Source: Anaerolineales bacterium (GTDB lineage Bacteria > Chloroflexota > Anaerolineae > Anaerolineales > Villigracilaceae). From it: 64,000 nucleotides of DNA. The DNA is taken from positions 1 through 64,000 of the forward strand of contig JAFGCG010000057.1 of assembly GCA_016932715.1 (NCBI GenBank). The letters run 5' to 3'. The notes under the pieces are model-generated. The model was not told the DNA's origin. It saw only the letters and a list, made by a program, of their open reading frames with translations, and did no database searches. Positions 23,480 through 30,729 of the stretch are shown here, piece after piece. The stretch's first letter is position 1; every line of letters begins with the position of its first letter. The position numbers and the translations under genes were made by a program.

Positions 23480-26272
23480 ATGGGCGATGATGGCTGGGTC
23501 GAATGGGACTACATAAAATTCATGAATGAGCTTGAACCAGAAGAGAGGCGTAAGCTCCTCCGCGAGATTGAACTCGAGCATTCAAAATCGCCCAGACAAA
23601 AAGCCTCGGAACGTATCTCATCAGCAATGAAGGGCCAATATTCTGAACTTCATTTGGATTCACTCGGACTCGAGGATTTACCGGGAGAAATTCATAACCT
23701 GCATCATGTGACTCATCTTTATTTGCAGCAGAACAAAATAAAGTCTTTATCGAAGTTTATAAGGTCGCTACGCAATCTGCAATATCTAGACATTTCAAGA
23801 AATTGCCTTACCGCCATACCAATGGAGATCGGGCAGCTCATCAATCTAACTCATCTTGACATTTCAAGAAATTCGCTTGCATCTATATCGATGGAAATTG
23901 GGCAGCTCACCAATTTAACTCATCTTGATATTTCAAATAATTCTCTCACCTCTATACCAAAGAAAATTGGGCAGCTCATCAATCTAACTCATCTTGATAT
24001 TTCAAATAATTCTCTTGCATCCATTCCAATCGAAATTGGGCAGCTCATCAATCTGACCCATCTCAATCTTTGTAACAATGAATTGGAGAAAATACCCGAC
24101 CTGCGGCGACTTGCTCATCTCACCCATCTTGCTGTTAGCAATAATAGATTATCGAATATCCCGGAATCGGTTTATGAAATTCGGGAGTTAAAGTTTATCG
24201 ATGTCAGTCGGAATAAATTAAGTCAATTATCTCCAAGCATTGGCGATCTGTTAAATTTAGTTCATCTCGACTTAAGATTCAACAATATAAAAGTGCTGCC
24301 TCAGGAGATTGGAAAACTGGATTCACTACAGTATCTTGACATACGAGACAATTTGTTCAATATTCCGCCAGAGATCCTAAACAATGTCGGTGAAGGTGGT
24401 GTTCTGTTATCTCTGTTATTAGAATATCAAAATAACACACGATCACTTGATGAAGTAAAGTTACTCCTGGTTGGACAAGGCAGTGTTGGAAAAACATCTA
24501 TAATACAACGTATTCTGAACAACACTTTCGATCCTCATGAGAATAAAACTAATGGTATCGCCATTAACCATTGGCAAGCAAGTATCAAGGCTGAAACGGA
24601 GAACCAGCCATCGCCAATTACGTTTAATCTCTGGGACTTTGGTGGACAGGAGATCATGCATGCTACTCATCAGTTCTTCCTCACAAAACGCAGTATTTAT
24701 CTTTTGGTGCTAGATTCCCGCCTCAGCCAAGAAGAAAATCGTGTTGAATACTGGCTTAAAATTATCCAATCTTTTGGCGGTGAGTCGCCCGTCCTGGTCG
24801 TCGGAAACAAAATTGACCAGCACCCGCTTGATATTGATTGTACAGGCTTGCAAAAGAAATATCCGAATATCGTTGGGTTTCTCGAAACATCCGCTGCCAC
24901 AGGGGCAGGCATTGAGGAATTGAAGGCAGCAATCACTACACAGGCTAACTACCTGCCGCATGTCCGTGATCTTTTGCCCGAAACGTGGTTCACTGTCAAA
25001 ACAGAGGTAGAAAGTTTGGGGCGTAAGGCAAATTTCATCACTTATGACAAATACTTGGAACTGTGCGCCGAGAATGATGTCAGCGACGAGACCAGTCAAC
25101 GCACACTGATCGGTTTCTTGCACGATCTCGGCGTTGTCCTGCACTTCCAGGATGATCCCCGTCTCGAAGCGCTCGGCATTCTTAATCCGCAGTGGGTCAC
25201 CAATGGCGTGTACAAAATCATCAACTCCCATGCCTTGTTCCAAAACAAGGGTGTGCTCACCGTCTCCATGCTCGATGAGATCCTCAACCTGCCCGAATAT
25301 CCTCGCGGCAAGCGGCTCTTCATCGTGGACATGATGAAAAAGTTCGAACTGTGCTACGACATTGAATCCGATAAAACCTTCCTCGTCCCTGATTTGCTTC
25401 CTAAAGATGAACCTGCCGAACTGAAATTCAACGGTGTCCCTGCCTTTGAGTATGCCTACCCTGTCCTGCCATCCAGTGTCATCACCCGCTTCATCGTCCG
25501 CATGAATCAGAAGATTAATGATGGCTGTGTGTGGCGCACAGGCGTGGTCTTGAAGATCGCCGAAAACAAAGCCTTGGTCAAAGCGGATATTGAAGACCGC
25601 AAGATCACCATTGCCATTGATGGTCTCGAACATATGCGGCGAGATACGTTGTTGGCGATTTGTACGCACCTGGATGAAATTCATGATTCAATCAAGGGAT
25701 TGACCCCAGAGAAGCTCATCCCTGTTCCGGGCGCGCTCAACGCAAAACCCCTATCCTACATTTACCTTCTTATGCTGGAAGCCAAAGGTATCGAAATTTT
25801 GCCTGTGCCAGACGGCAATCGTTTGATTGATGTCAATATTCGTAAAGTTTTGAGCGGTGTTCCAAACGAAATTAGACCGAAAGAAGCTGGAGGCAATGTG
25901 ACACATATCCATATTGGCGGAAACTTCGATGGCAATCTCACTGTTGGTGACGGAAACCAATCTATCAAGGATAGTTACAACAAAATTTCATCGGCAAAGA
26001 TCGATCCTGAGCTCAAGCAAACGCTGAAGTTGCTGGCGGAGGCTGTCTCTGCAATGACAAAAGCAATGGCAGACGAGCAAGCTGCCGAAGTTACCGAAGA
26101 TCTGGGCAAACTCGTGGACGAAGCCACAAAGCCGAAACCAAATAAGAAGTGGTACTCGGTCAGTATTGAGGGTCTCATCAAAGCGGCTGAGAATGTGGAG
26201 AAAGTCGGGGAGCCGGTGATCAATCTGTCACAGAAAGTCTTATCCCTTTTAACGGGAGGGGCGATCCAGTAG
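23480..26272 (+). CDS. Roco-type LRR-Roc-COR GTPase, 930 aa
   Basis: Residues about 50-300 are leucine-rich repeats of about 23 residues (THLDISNNSLTSIP type), several nearly identical. Roc GTPase: P-loop LLVGQGSVGKTS (about 329-340), WDFGGQE (about 385), GNKID (about 442). COR dimerisation domain about 500-740. After a THIHIGGNFDGNLTVGDGN strand-rich linker, the C-terminal 110 residues form a helical domain (DPELKQTLKLLAEAVSAM...; KWYSVSIEGLIKAAE) seen at the ends of several bacterial conflict-type NTPases. It directly follows the RM locus, which suggests a defence or stress sensor. AAAGG precedes the ATG. Confidence 0.85.
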   Translation: MGDDGWVEWDYIKFMNELEPEERRKLLREIELEHSKSPRQKASERISSAMKGQYSELHLDSLGLEDLPGEIHNLHHVTHLYLQQNKIKSLSKFIRSLRNLQYLDISRNCLTAIPMEIGQLINLTHLDISRNSLASISMEIGQLTNLTHLDISNNSLTSIPKKIGQLINLTHLDISNNSLASIPIEIGQLINLTHLNLCNNELEKIPDLRRLAHLTHLAVSNNRLSNIPESVYEIRELKFIDVSRNKLSQLSPSIGDLLNLVHLDLRFNNIKVLPQEIGKLDSLQYLDIRDNLFNIPPEILNNVGEGGVLLSLLLEYQNNTRSLDEVKLLLVGQGSVGKTSIIQRILNNTFDPHENKTNGIAINHWQASIKAETENQPSPITFNLWDFGGQEIMHATHQFFLTKRSIYLLVLDSRLSQEENRVEYWLKIIQSFGGESPVLVVGNKIDQHPLDIDCTGLQKKYPNIVGFLETSAATGAGIEELKAAITTQANYLPHVRDLLPETWFTVKTEVESLGRKANFITYDKYLELCAENDVSDETSQRTLIGFLHDLGVVLHFQDDPRLEALGILNPQWVTNGVYKIINSHALFQNKGVLTVSMLDEILNLPEYPRGKRLFIVDMMKKFELCYDIESDKTFLVPDLLPKDEPAELKFNGVPAFEYAYPVLPSSVITRFIVRMNQKINDGCVWRTGVVLKIAENKALVKADIEDRKITIAIDGLEHMRRDTLLAICTHLDEIHDSIKGLTPEKLIPVPGALNAKPLSYIYLLMLEAKGIEILPVPDGNRLIDVNIRKVLSGVPNEIRPKEAGGNVTHIHIGGNFDGNLTVGDGNQSIKDSYNKISSAKIDPELKQTLKLLAEAVSAMTKAMADEQAAEVTEDLGKLVDEATKPKPNKKWYSVSIEGLIKAAENVEKVGEPVINLSQKVLSLLTGGAIQ

Positions 26273-26417
26273 CCAGCGACACCCTTTCATTGTGGCATTC
26301 GTGTTGCGGTCAATTAGCTATTGACAAAGAACATGAAAATCGCGTATGAAAACCCCTGCTTTCAGAAGTGAAGCTTGTTCAATTTGGCGAAAAAGATTTG
26401 TCCAATGCCAATCCTGA
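26273..26417. other. Non-coding spacer after Roco gene
   Basis: No ORF, no clear repeat. AT-rich downstream part leads into the promoter at 26418. Confidence 0.5.
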
Positions 26418-26512
26418 TATAATGGATGCAGCACTTGTGGTCTTTCCCTTGGTCCACAAGTCGCGAGACCCATGAAACATCATGCTCTGTGTCATGGGTC
26501 GCTTTTTATTTT
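26418..26512 (+). ncRNA. Candidate small RNA: promoter, two hairpins, terminator
   Basis: A TATAAT at 26418-26423 (weak -35 GATTTG, 17-bp spacer) would start transcription near 26430. Hairpin 1: CTTGTGG (26434-26440) with CCACAAG (26454-26460). Hairpin 2: GACCCATGA (26467-26475) with TCATGGGTC (26492-26500), followed by TTTTTATTTTTT, a rho-independent terminator. The result is a transcript of about 80 nt with no ORF. Alternatively it is an attenuator leader for the gene at 26604. Confidence 0.5.
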
Positions 26513-26603
26513 TTGATGTGGTTAGAGACTATATTGAAACAAATGTCTCAATACTTGACAGTTGTCGGACAGTGGGAGTATATTCCGCGGCCATCGGAAC
26601 AAA

Positions 26604-27158
26604 ATGAAAAAACTGCTCAAAACTTTATTCCAGATCATCGCGCTGGTTGTTTTGCTCGCGATCCTCACTCCTATTGTCTACTTTGCCTGGCGTATGGGGC
26701 AGCCTATGGATTTGCCGGAGTTCAACGGGTTGACTTACTACCAGGTGCGGGAATGGAAGAAGATAGCTAGCGAAGACCTGATCGCCAAATATGAGACATC
26801 TCACCCAAGCAAAGAATATAAAGGATGGGGAAATCGGTTAGGCACATGTATTGGCGGTGATATTCCTATTGCTTTATTTGTATCTGTGAGATCCGTTATT
26901 ATGGCATGGCAGTCGGAGGAGCTTCGGCTGCAATTAGTGGATCATGGTATGCCCGACGAGCCGGTAACCTTCTGGAACTTTCTGCCATCTCTCTGGAACA
27001 CATATGAAAAACTAACACTCTCAGATATTGAATATAGTCCTCACACTGCCGTTATCTATTGTCGTATTCAGCCAGATATTCCAACTCTCGAAGAATTCGA
27101 GACAATGAAGCGCGATCATGAGACGCATGCATCTGCAAACAGTCAAGTACAACCTTGA
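26604..27158 (+). CDS. Hypothetical single-TM protein, 184 aa
   Basis: The ATG at 26604 opens MKKLLKTLFQIIALVVLLAILTPIVYF, here a basic start and a TM or uncleaved signal at residues 8-28. The outside domain (about 40-170) has no recognised family. It contains YYQVREWKKIASEDL and ends polar. It lies just before the strong promoter at 27155, which overlaps its stop codon. A role in the transfer apparatus is inferred from neighbours only. Confidence 0.5.
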   Translation: MKKLLKTLFQIIALVVLLAILTPIVYFAWRMGQPMDLPEFNGLTYYQVREWKKIASEDLIAKYETSHPSKEYKGWGNRLGTCIGGDIPIALFVSVRSVIMAWQSEELRLQLVDHGMPDEPVTFWNFLPSLWNTYEKLTLSDIEYSPHTAVIYCRIQPDIPTLEEFETMKRDHETHASANSQVQP

Positions 27159-27182
27159 CAAAACGAACGTAGTGCATATAAT
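27155..27182 (+). promoter_or_regulatory. Near-consensus sigma-70-type promoter
   Basis: TTGACA (27155-27160), 16-bp spacer, TATAAT (27177-27182): both hexamers are perfect. It overlaps the stop codon of the upstream gene and drives the 27313 operon through a structured leader. Confidence 0.85.
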
Positions 27183-27204
27183 CCCGTCTCATAAGTTTTG
27201 CAAG

Positions 27205-27306
27205 CCTGCCTGATATGGTGTTTCCCAGGCAGGACTGTCTTTTAAATACGAAAGACCCCTTCCAATTGGAAGGGGTCTTTTCATTTCCCTGAAAGGGGAA
27301 AAGGAG
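27205..27306 (+). terminator. Leader with terminator-type hairpin and SD-proximal hairpin
   Basis: Hairpin 1: CCTGCCTG (27205-27212) with CAGGCAGG (27226-27233). Hairpin 2: GACCCCTTCC (27254-27263), loop AATT, GGAAGGGGTC (27268-27277) followed by TTTT; flanking AAA/TTT make it usable on both strands. Then TTTCCC (27284-27289) with GGGAAA (27296-27301) immediately before the ribosome site AAGGAG. A strong promoter followed by a terminator inside the leader points to attenuation or to a short separate RNA. Confidence 0.7.
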
Positions 27307-27312
27307 AATAAC

Positions 27313-27795
27313 ATGAAATTCGTAAAACTGTTCGCCCCAATTTTTGTTCTTCTGGTTATCGCTGTTACGTCAACGGCGGCTCATGATAACAGCAATGAGA
27401 TCGGTGATCCCGAACCATTAGCAAAACCAATCATGGTTCGGGATGAAAACGCGCCTGCGCTTGCATCTATCGCTGCGCTATATGCCCCGACTGAAAACAA
27501 GGAGTCCTGGTTGCAACTGGTCTGTGATGGAATGACGGAGGGCGGCTGCGCGTACTTCAAAGACAACCAGGCTGATGCCGTCTGGCAGGGACAACATGGA
27601 AATGATGCGAGCTGGGTTAGCGGAAATATCTCGGACACAATCGTCATCAACGAAACTGCGCAGGTCTGGAAGGCACAAACGTCCGTCTTCACCCGAGAGG
27701 AAAAAACATTTGATGTGTACATCCTGGTGGCGCGCGGTACAGATGGATACTGGCATCTCAATCGCGTCCTGAACGCTCCTGGTATTTCACAGTAG
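27313..27795 (+). CDS. NTF2/VirB8-like exported protein A, 160 aa
   Basis: Signal or anchor at residues 3-23. The outer domain has ALASIAALYAPTENKESW, a CDGMTEGGC pair of cysteines, AQVWKAQ and a closing GYWHLNRVL. The next gene encodes a paralogue with the same pattern. The shape (TM plus small alpha/beta domain with a final W-x-LNR strand) fits NTF2-like periplasmic domains such as VirB8/TcpC of transfer channels. That is a fold-level inference; identity with known families was not recognised. Confidence 0.5.
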   Translation: MKFVKLFAPIFVLLVIAVTSTAAHDNSNEIGDPEPLAKPIMVRDENAPALASIAALYAPTENKESWLQLVCDGMTEGGCAYFKDNQADAVWQGQHGNDASWVSGNISDTIVINETAQVWKAQTSVFTREEKTFDVYILVARGTDGYWHLNRVLNAPGISQ

Positions 27796-27805
27796 GGGGT
27801 AGACA

Positions 27806-28318
27806 ATGGAAGTCACGATCTCCCGAAAAGCTGCCACTCAAACGCTTGCCTACGTTGTGCTGGCCATTACGTTGATCACAGCCGGCTATTTGATCTATTC
27901 TAACGGTCTGCTTGCTCGCTGGTTCACAAAGGATGTGCAGGACTCAACTTCTGCGGCAGCAGAAGAACCTGCCATGCAAGCACTTGCCGCGTTCTATTCA
28001 CCTGACGTTACTGGTGAACAGGCTGCCTGGGAGGATAGGGTGTGTGCAGGAATGTCTATGGAAGGCTGTGATCTATTCCGCCAAATGTATGCACCTACTT
28101 TGTGGAAGAGTGCTCAAGCCAAACCATTGAATGCAACAGTAACCTTTCTCACTGACGCTGAAACACTTGAGGACAGTTCGCAGATCTGGAAGGTGAACCT
28201 CACTACAACGGAGATATCCGAGCCAATCTACATTCACGTCATTCAAAGTGAATCAGATAAGTGGCTGCTCAATCGCGTCCTTTTCGCGCAGGAAGCTGCC
28301 AAATATGAGAACCAATAA
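27806..28318 (+). CDS. NTF2/VirB8-like membrane protein B, 170 aa
   Basis: Membrane anchor at about residues 13-33, then a domain parallel to its upstream neighbour: ALAAFYSPDVTGEQAAW, CAGMSMEGC, SQIWKVN and KWLLNRVLF. The two genes are 10 nt apart and are ancient tandem duplicates with conserved paired cysteines. A pair of VirB8-like subunits in one channel would be consistent with the nearby VirB4-class ATPase. Confidence 0.5.
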   Translation: MEVTISRKAATQTLAYVVLAITLITAGYLIYSNGLLARWFTKDVQDSTSAAAEEPAMQALAAFYSPDVTGEQAAWEDRVCAGMSMEGCDLFRQMYAPTLWKSAQAKPLNATVTFLTDAETLEDSSQIWKVNLTTTEISEPIYIHVIQSESDKWLLNRVLFAQEAAKYENQ

Positions 28319-28334
28319 AGGGATGAGACTCATC

Positions 28335-29684
28335 ATGCGTACCAAACTCTTTCTGAACCTGCTCATCGACTTCGGCATTCTTCTTACTCTTGCCTCCCCA
28401 ACGTATGTCTCCGCCCAGGGAACAACTCCACCGGTTGATCCCAACGGCGCGTGGTCCGAAGTCATCAATGCTGACGGTACGATCAATTACTCCAATCTCA
28501 CCGATGGTGGAGTAGTGAAACAACAGGCAGATTGGATGCCGAATATTCCGTTGATTGGACCAATTGAGGCAGAATATCACGTCTATTACACGCCATCTGG
28601 CAACACAATCTTGATGCCAACCGCCACAACGCTTTTTTTCATGGCTGCCAACCCCAGCGAGTCCGGTTATCAGGCAGCGTCTTCCACATTGGGGACAAAC
28701 GGTGGAACCGTTAGCGCAGATGCACCCAGCGGGATAGCAAGCTTTGGCTCAATCTGGGCCTCCCTCACAAATCAACCAGGCGGCGAGCAAATGATGGCAG
28801 AGATCAATCAGGCTGGCTTCAGTGGCCCGACTGCGGCGCAGGATTTCTTTGCGGCGCTGGCAAGTGGACAAGTAGACATCTGGAGTTTAAATCCAGATGG
28901 ATTAGGCAACTTCCTAGGCAGCTTGTTGGAAGCAGGTCAGGAAGATAAGAATCTCTACACTTTCATGCTCCTCTATACTCCTGACCAGTGCGCTTCTGTA
29001 CCTGGAGGTTGCACTGCCGAACAGCTCGCCTTACTAGAAAGCCTGCTCCCTGTATCACCAACAGAAGAAGAACTTCCACCAGTTCCCGGCACATGCCCTG
29101 CACCCTCTGTGACGCCCGGGCGTATTGTCAAATCTGCTAAGTTGGTCGCTCCAGATTATCCACTCGTCGTAGGTCAGGATCTGGATAAGCGCGGCGCTGA
29201 CATTATGGCGAGCGCGCACGTCGAGCCCACGATCTATACCTATTACACCTCTGAACCGGTGACTGAGTGCAGGGAAGGTACAAGCAATAACGGTACGACT
29301 AACTGCACGACCGATGGCGGAAAGCCTGGACATGAGAAGCTTGTGGATTGGGAATGTGTCCAGCATCAGCAGATTTACCCTGAATGTATCTCATTTGCCT
29401 CCGCTACTCTCAAACTTACTGCGGCATCGCAGGGCTGGATCCTGAACGAACTTTCTATCCGTTACCCGGGTGCCTATCTTCATAACCCGCGTATTGCCTT
29501 TGGTTCGTCAAACGGTTGCCAATGGAATGAGACATATCCAAAAGTGCAGATCCAAGATCCGGGAGAATGGGATATTTTCATCAATGGACAAACTTCCGGT
29601 ACGCCAGTGTCCGCGCCTCGTACCTTTGGCGGCAAATCTGGTGAATTTGGTGCCTGGCTCAAAGAGACCGCGATCATCAAATAG
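28335..29684 (+). CDS. Large secreted protein of unknown family, 449 aa
   Basis: The ATG at 28335 is preferred over 28323 because AAAGGGATGAG then sits at a proper distance. A signal peptide (MRTKLFLNLLIDFG...; ending ...YVSAQG) is likely cleaved near residue 27. The mature protein is Gly/Ser/Pro-rich with about ten cysteines in its C-terminal half (CTAEQ; PGTCPAP; ECREGT; NCTTDGG; DWECVQHQ; YPECISF). No family recognised. By position it may be an extracellular part of the pilus or transfer machine. Confidence 0.55.
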   Translation: MRTKLFLNLLIDFGILLTLASPTYVSAQGTTPPVDPNGAWSEVINADGTINYSNLTDGGVVKQQADWMPNIPLIGPIEAEYHVYYTPSGNTILMPTATTLFFMAANPSESGYQAASSTLGTNGGTVSADAPSGIASFGSIWASLTNQPGGEQMMAEINQAGFSGPTAAQDFFAALASGQVDIWSLNPDGLGNFLGSLLEAGQEDKNLYTFMLLYTPDQCASVPGGCTAEQLALLESLLPVSPTEEELPPVPGTCPAPSVTPGRIVKSAKLVAPDYPLVVGQDLDKRGADIMASAHVEPTIYTYYTSEPVTECREGTSNNGTTNCTTDGGKPGHEKLVDWECVQHQQIYPECISFASATLKLTAASQGWILNELSIRYPGAYLHNPRIAFGSSNGCQWNETYPKVQIQDPGEWDIFINGQTSGTPVSAPRTFGGKSGEFGAWLKETAIIK

Positions 29685-29700
29685 GTGCAAGGAGGATTGA

Positions 29701-29889
29701 ATGCTTCGCATCACTCACGTCAAGCTCGAAATGCCTTCCTGGAGTACAGGTGTCAAACGTAGGTTGCGCACCATACCCGCAGGTGAGATCCGTGATGCAG
29801 TGGTCGCCCTATTCATTCTCTTCGTTCTTGCGGTTGGGATGATATCTCCGCTCATATTGGCGTTTTTGACGCCGCCTATGGTGGATTGA
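29701..29889 (+). CDS. Small single-TM protein ending in TPP motif, 62 aa
   Basis: GGAGGATTG precedes the ATG. Basic N-terminal half, TM at about 34-57, ending LTPPMVD. The next gene, overlapping its stop at the ATGA, has the same layout. No family recognised. Confidence 0.5.
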   Translation: MLRITHVKLEMPSWSTGVKRRLRTIPAGEIRDAVVALFILFVLAVGMISPLILAFLTPPMVD

Positions 29890-30027
29890 ATGAAATTAAG
29901 ACAACTGTTCAACCGGATTCTCGATGCAACGATTGTCATCACTTTCCTTCTTGCTATGGCAGTGACCGTGATTGGACTTAGTCTTATTACACCGCCAGGT
30001 CCCCCCGATATCTATCTGATTGTGTAA
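29890..30027 (+). CDS. Micro membrane protein, 45 aa
   Basis: Begins directly at the stop of the preceding gene (TGAATGA). MKLRQLFNRILDAT, then a TM at about residues 14-33 and a tail TPPGPPDIYLIV. Same plan as its upstream neighbour (TM followed by TPP), so the two are probably related. The tight spacing supports translation. Confidence 0.5.
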   Translation: MKLRQLFNRILDATIVITFLLAMAVTVIGLSLITPPGPPDIYLIV

Positions 30028-30031
30028 CACA

Positions 30032-30592
30032 ATGGAAAACTTCTTTGCCATCTTCACTGAACGCCTGATCTGGATCACCAATGGTTTTCTAGCGACTGTC
30101 TATTCGCTGGCAGATCATCTGAACGCGCTCGCATTCGCAGTAGCGATAATCGCTTTCGTTGCTACAACCGCTCGCGAGCAGCGATCCTGGGCGGCGGGGG
30201 CGGGCATTTTGTCAATGGTAGCAAGCTTGCTCGCTCCATCTCCCGTACCTCTCTTTCTGCTTGTCATGATCGGCGGTGGTTGGGCGGCGGTGGGTCTGGA
30301 GCGGTACAACCGGCCAGCCCAGAGATGGAACGTGATTCGTGGTCTTGCCCTTTATGCCCTTTCCGGGCTTGGCTTCACGCTCTACCGAAACATGGGTCTT
30401 GGCGAGTCGGTCCTGGCTGACCCCATGATGGCAAATGGGGCAGGCTACCTGAATGCGATCATCGGGATCGCGATGTACGTCATCCCGCTCGGCTACCTGG
30501 CAATGGTAGCGCAAGCGGTGTGGGCACATCCGCCGGCGATCGGAAACCCCGGCGACCTGATCACCAAGGTCAGGACAAGAGGCGGAGGATAG
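30032..30592 (+). CDS. Polytopic membrane protein, 186 aa
   Basis: ATG at 30032, 4 nt after the previous stop. It has about five hydrophobic segments (about residues 32-47, 55-68, 70-88, 105-120, 140-165) and a basic C-terminal tail (ITKVRTRGGG). No family recognised. It precedes the large ATPase gene and may form a membrane pore part for it, as VirB6- or TrbL-type proteins do, but the sequence does not show that. Confidence 0.5.
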   Translation: MENFFAIFTERLIWITNGFLATVYSLADHLNALAFAVAIIAFVATTAREQRSWAAGAGILSMVASLLAPSPVPLFLLVMIGGGWAAVGLERYNRPAQRWNVIRGLALYALSGLGFTLYRNMGLGESVLADPMMANGAGYLNAIIGIAMYVIPLGYLAMVAQAVWAHPPAIGNPGDLITKVRTRGGG

Positions 30593-30643
30593 GCGCCGCG
30601 CTGACGACCGAAGGGAGTGTCGAAGCGGCAAAGGCTCAAAAAC

Positions 30644-30708
30644 GTAACGGCGTTAAGGCGCATATGCCGTAGCCGTTACATAGGGGCCCTGGCGTATCAC
30701 GCCGTTAC
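30644..30708 (+). promoter_or_regulatory. Alternative-pairing inverted repeats before the VirB4-class gene
   Basis: GTAACGGC (30644-30651) can pair with GCCGTTAC at 30672-30679 or at 30701-30708; the last overlaps the small stem GGCGT/ACGCC (30691-30703). The palindrome TAACG-G-CGTTA (30645-30655) lies in the first arm. This is either an RNA switch with mutually exclusive stems or three operator half-sites. Confidence 0.5.
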
Positions 30709-30729
30709 TCAGGAAATTCTAAGGAAACC

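Noticed and set aside
24710-25684. 324-codon minus-strand open frame opposite the Roco gene
   Set aside because: The sense strand codes for conserved Roc and COR motifs; the antisense frame has no motif.
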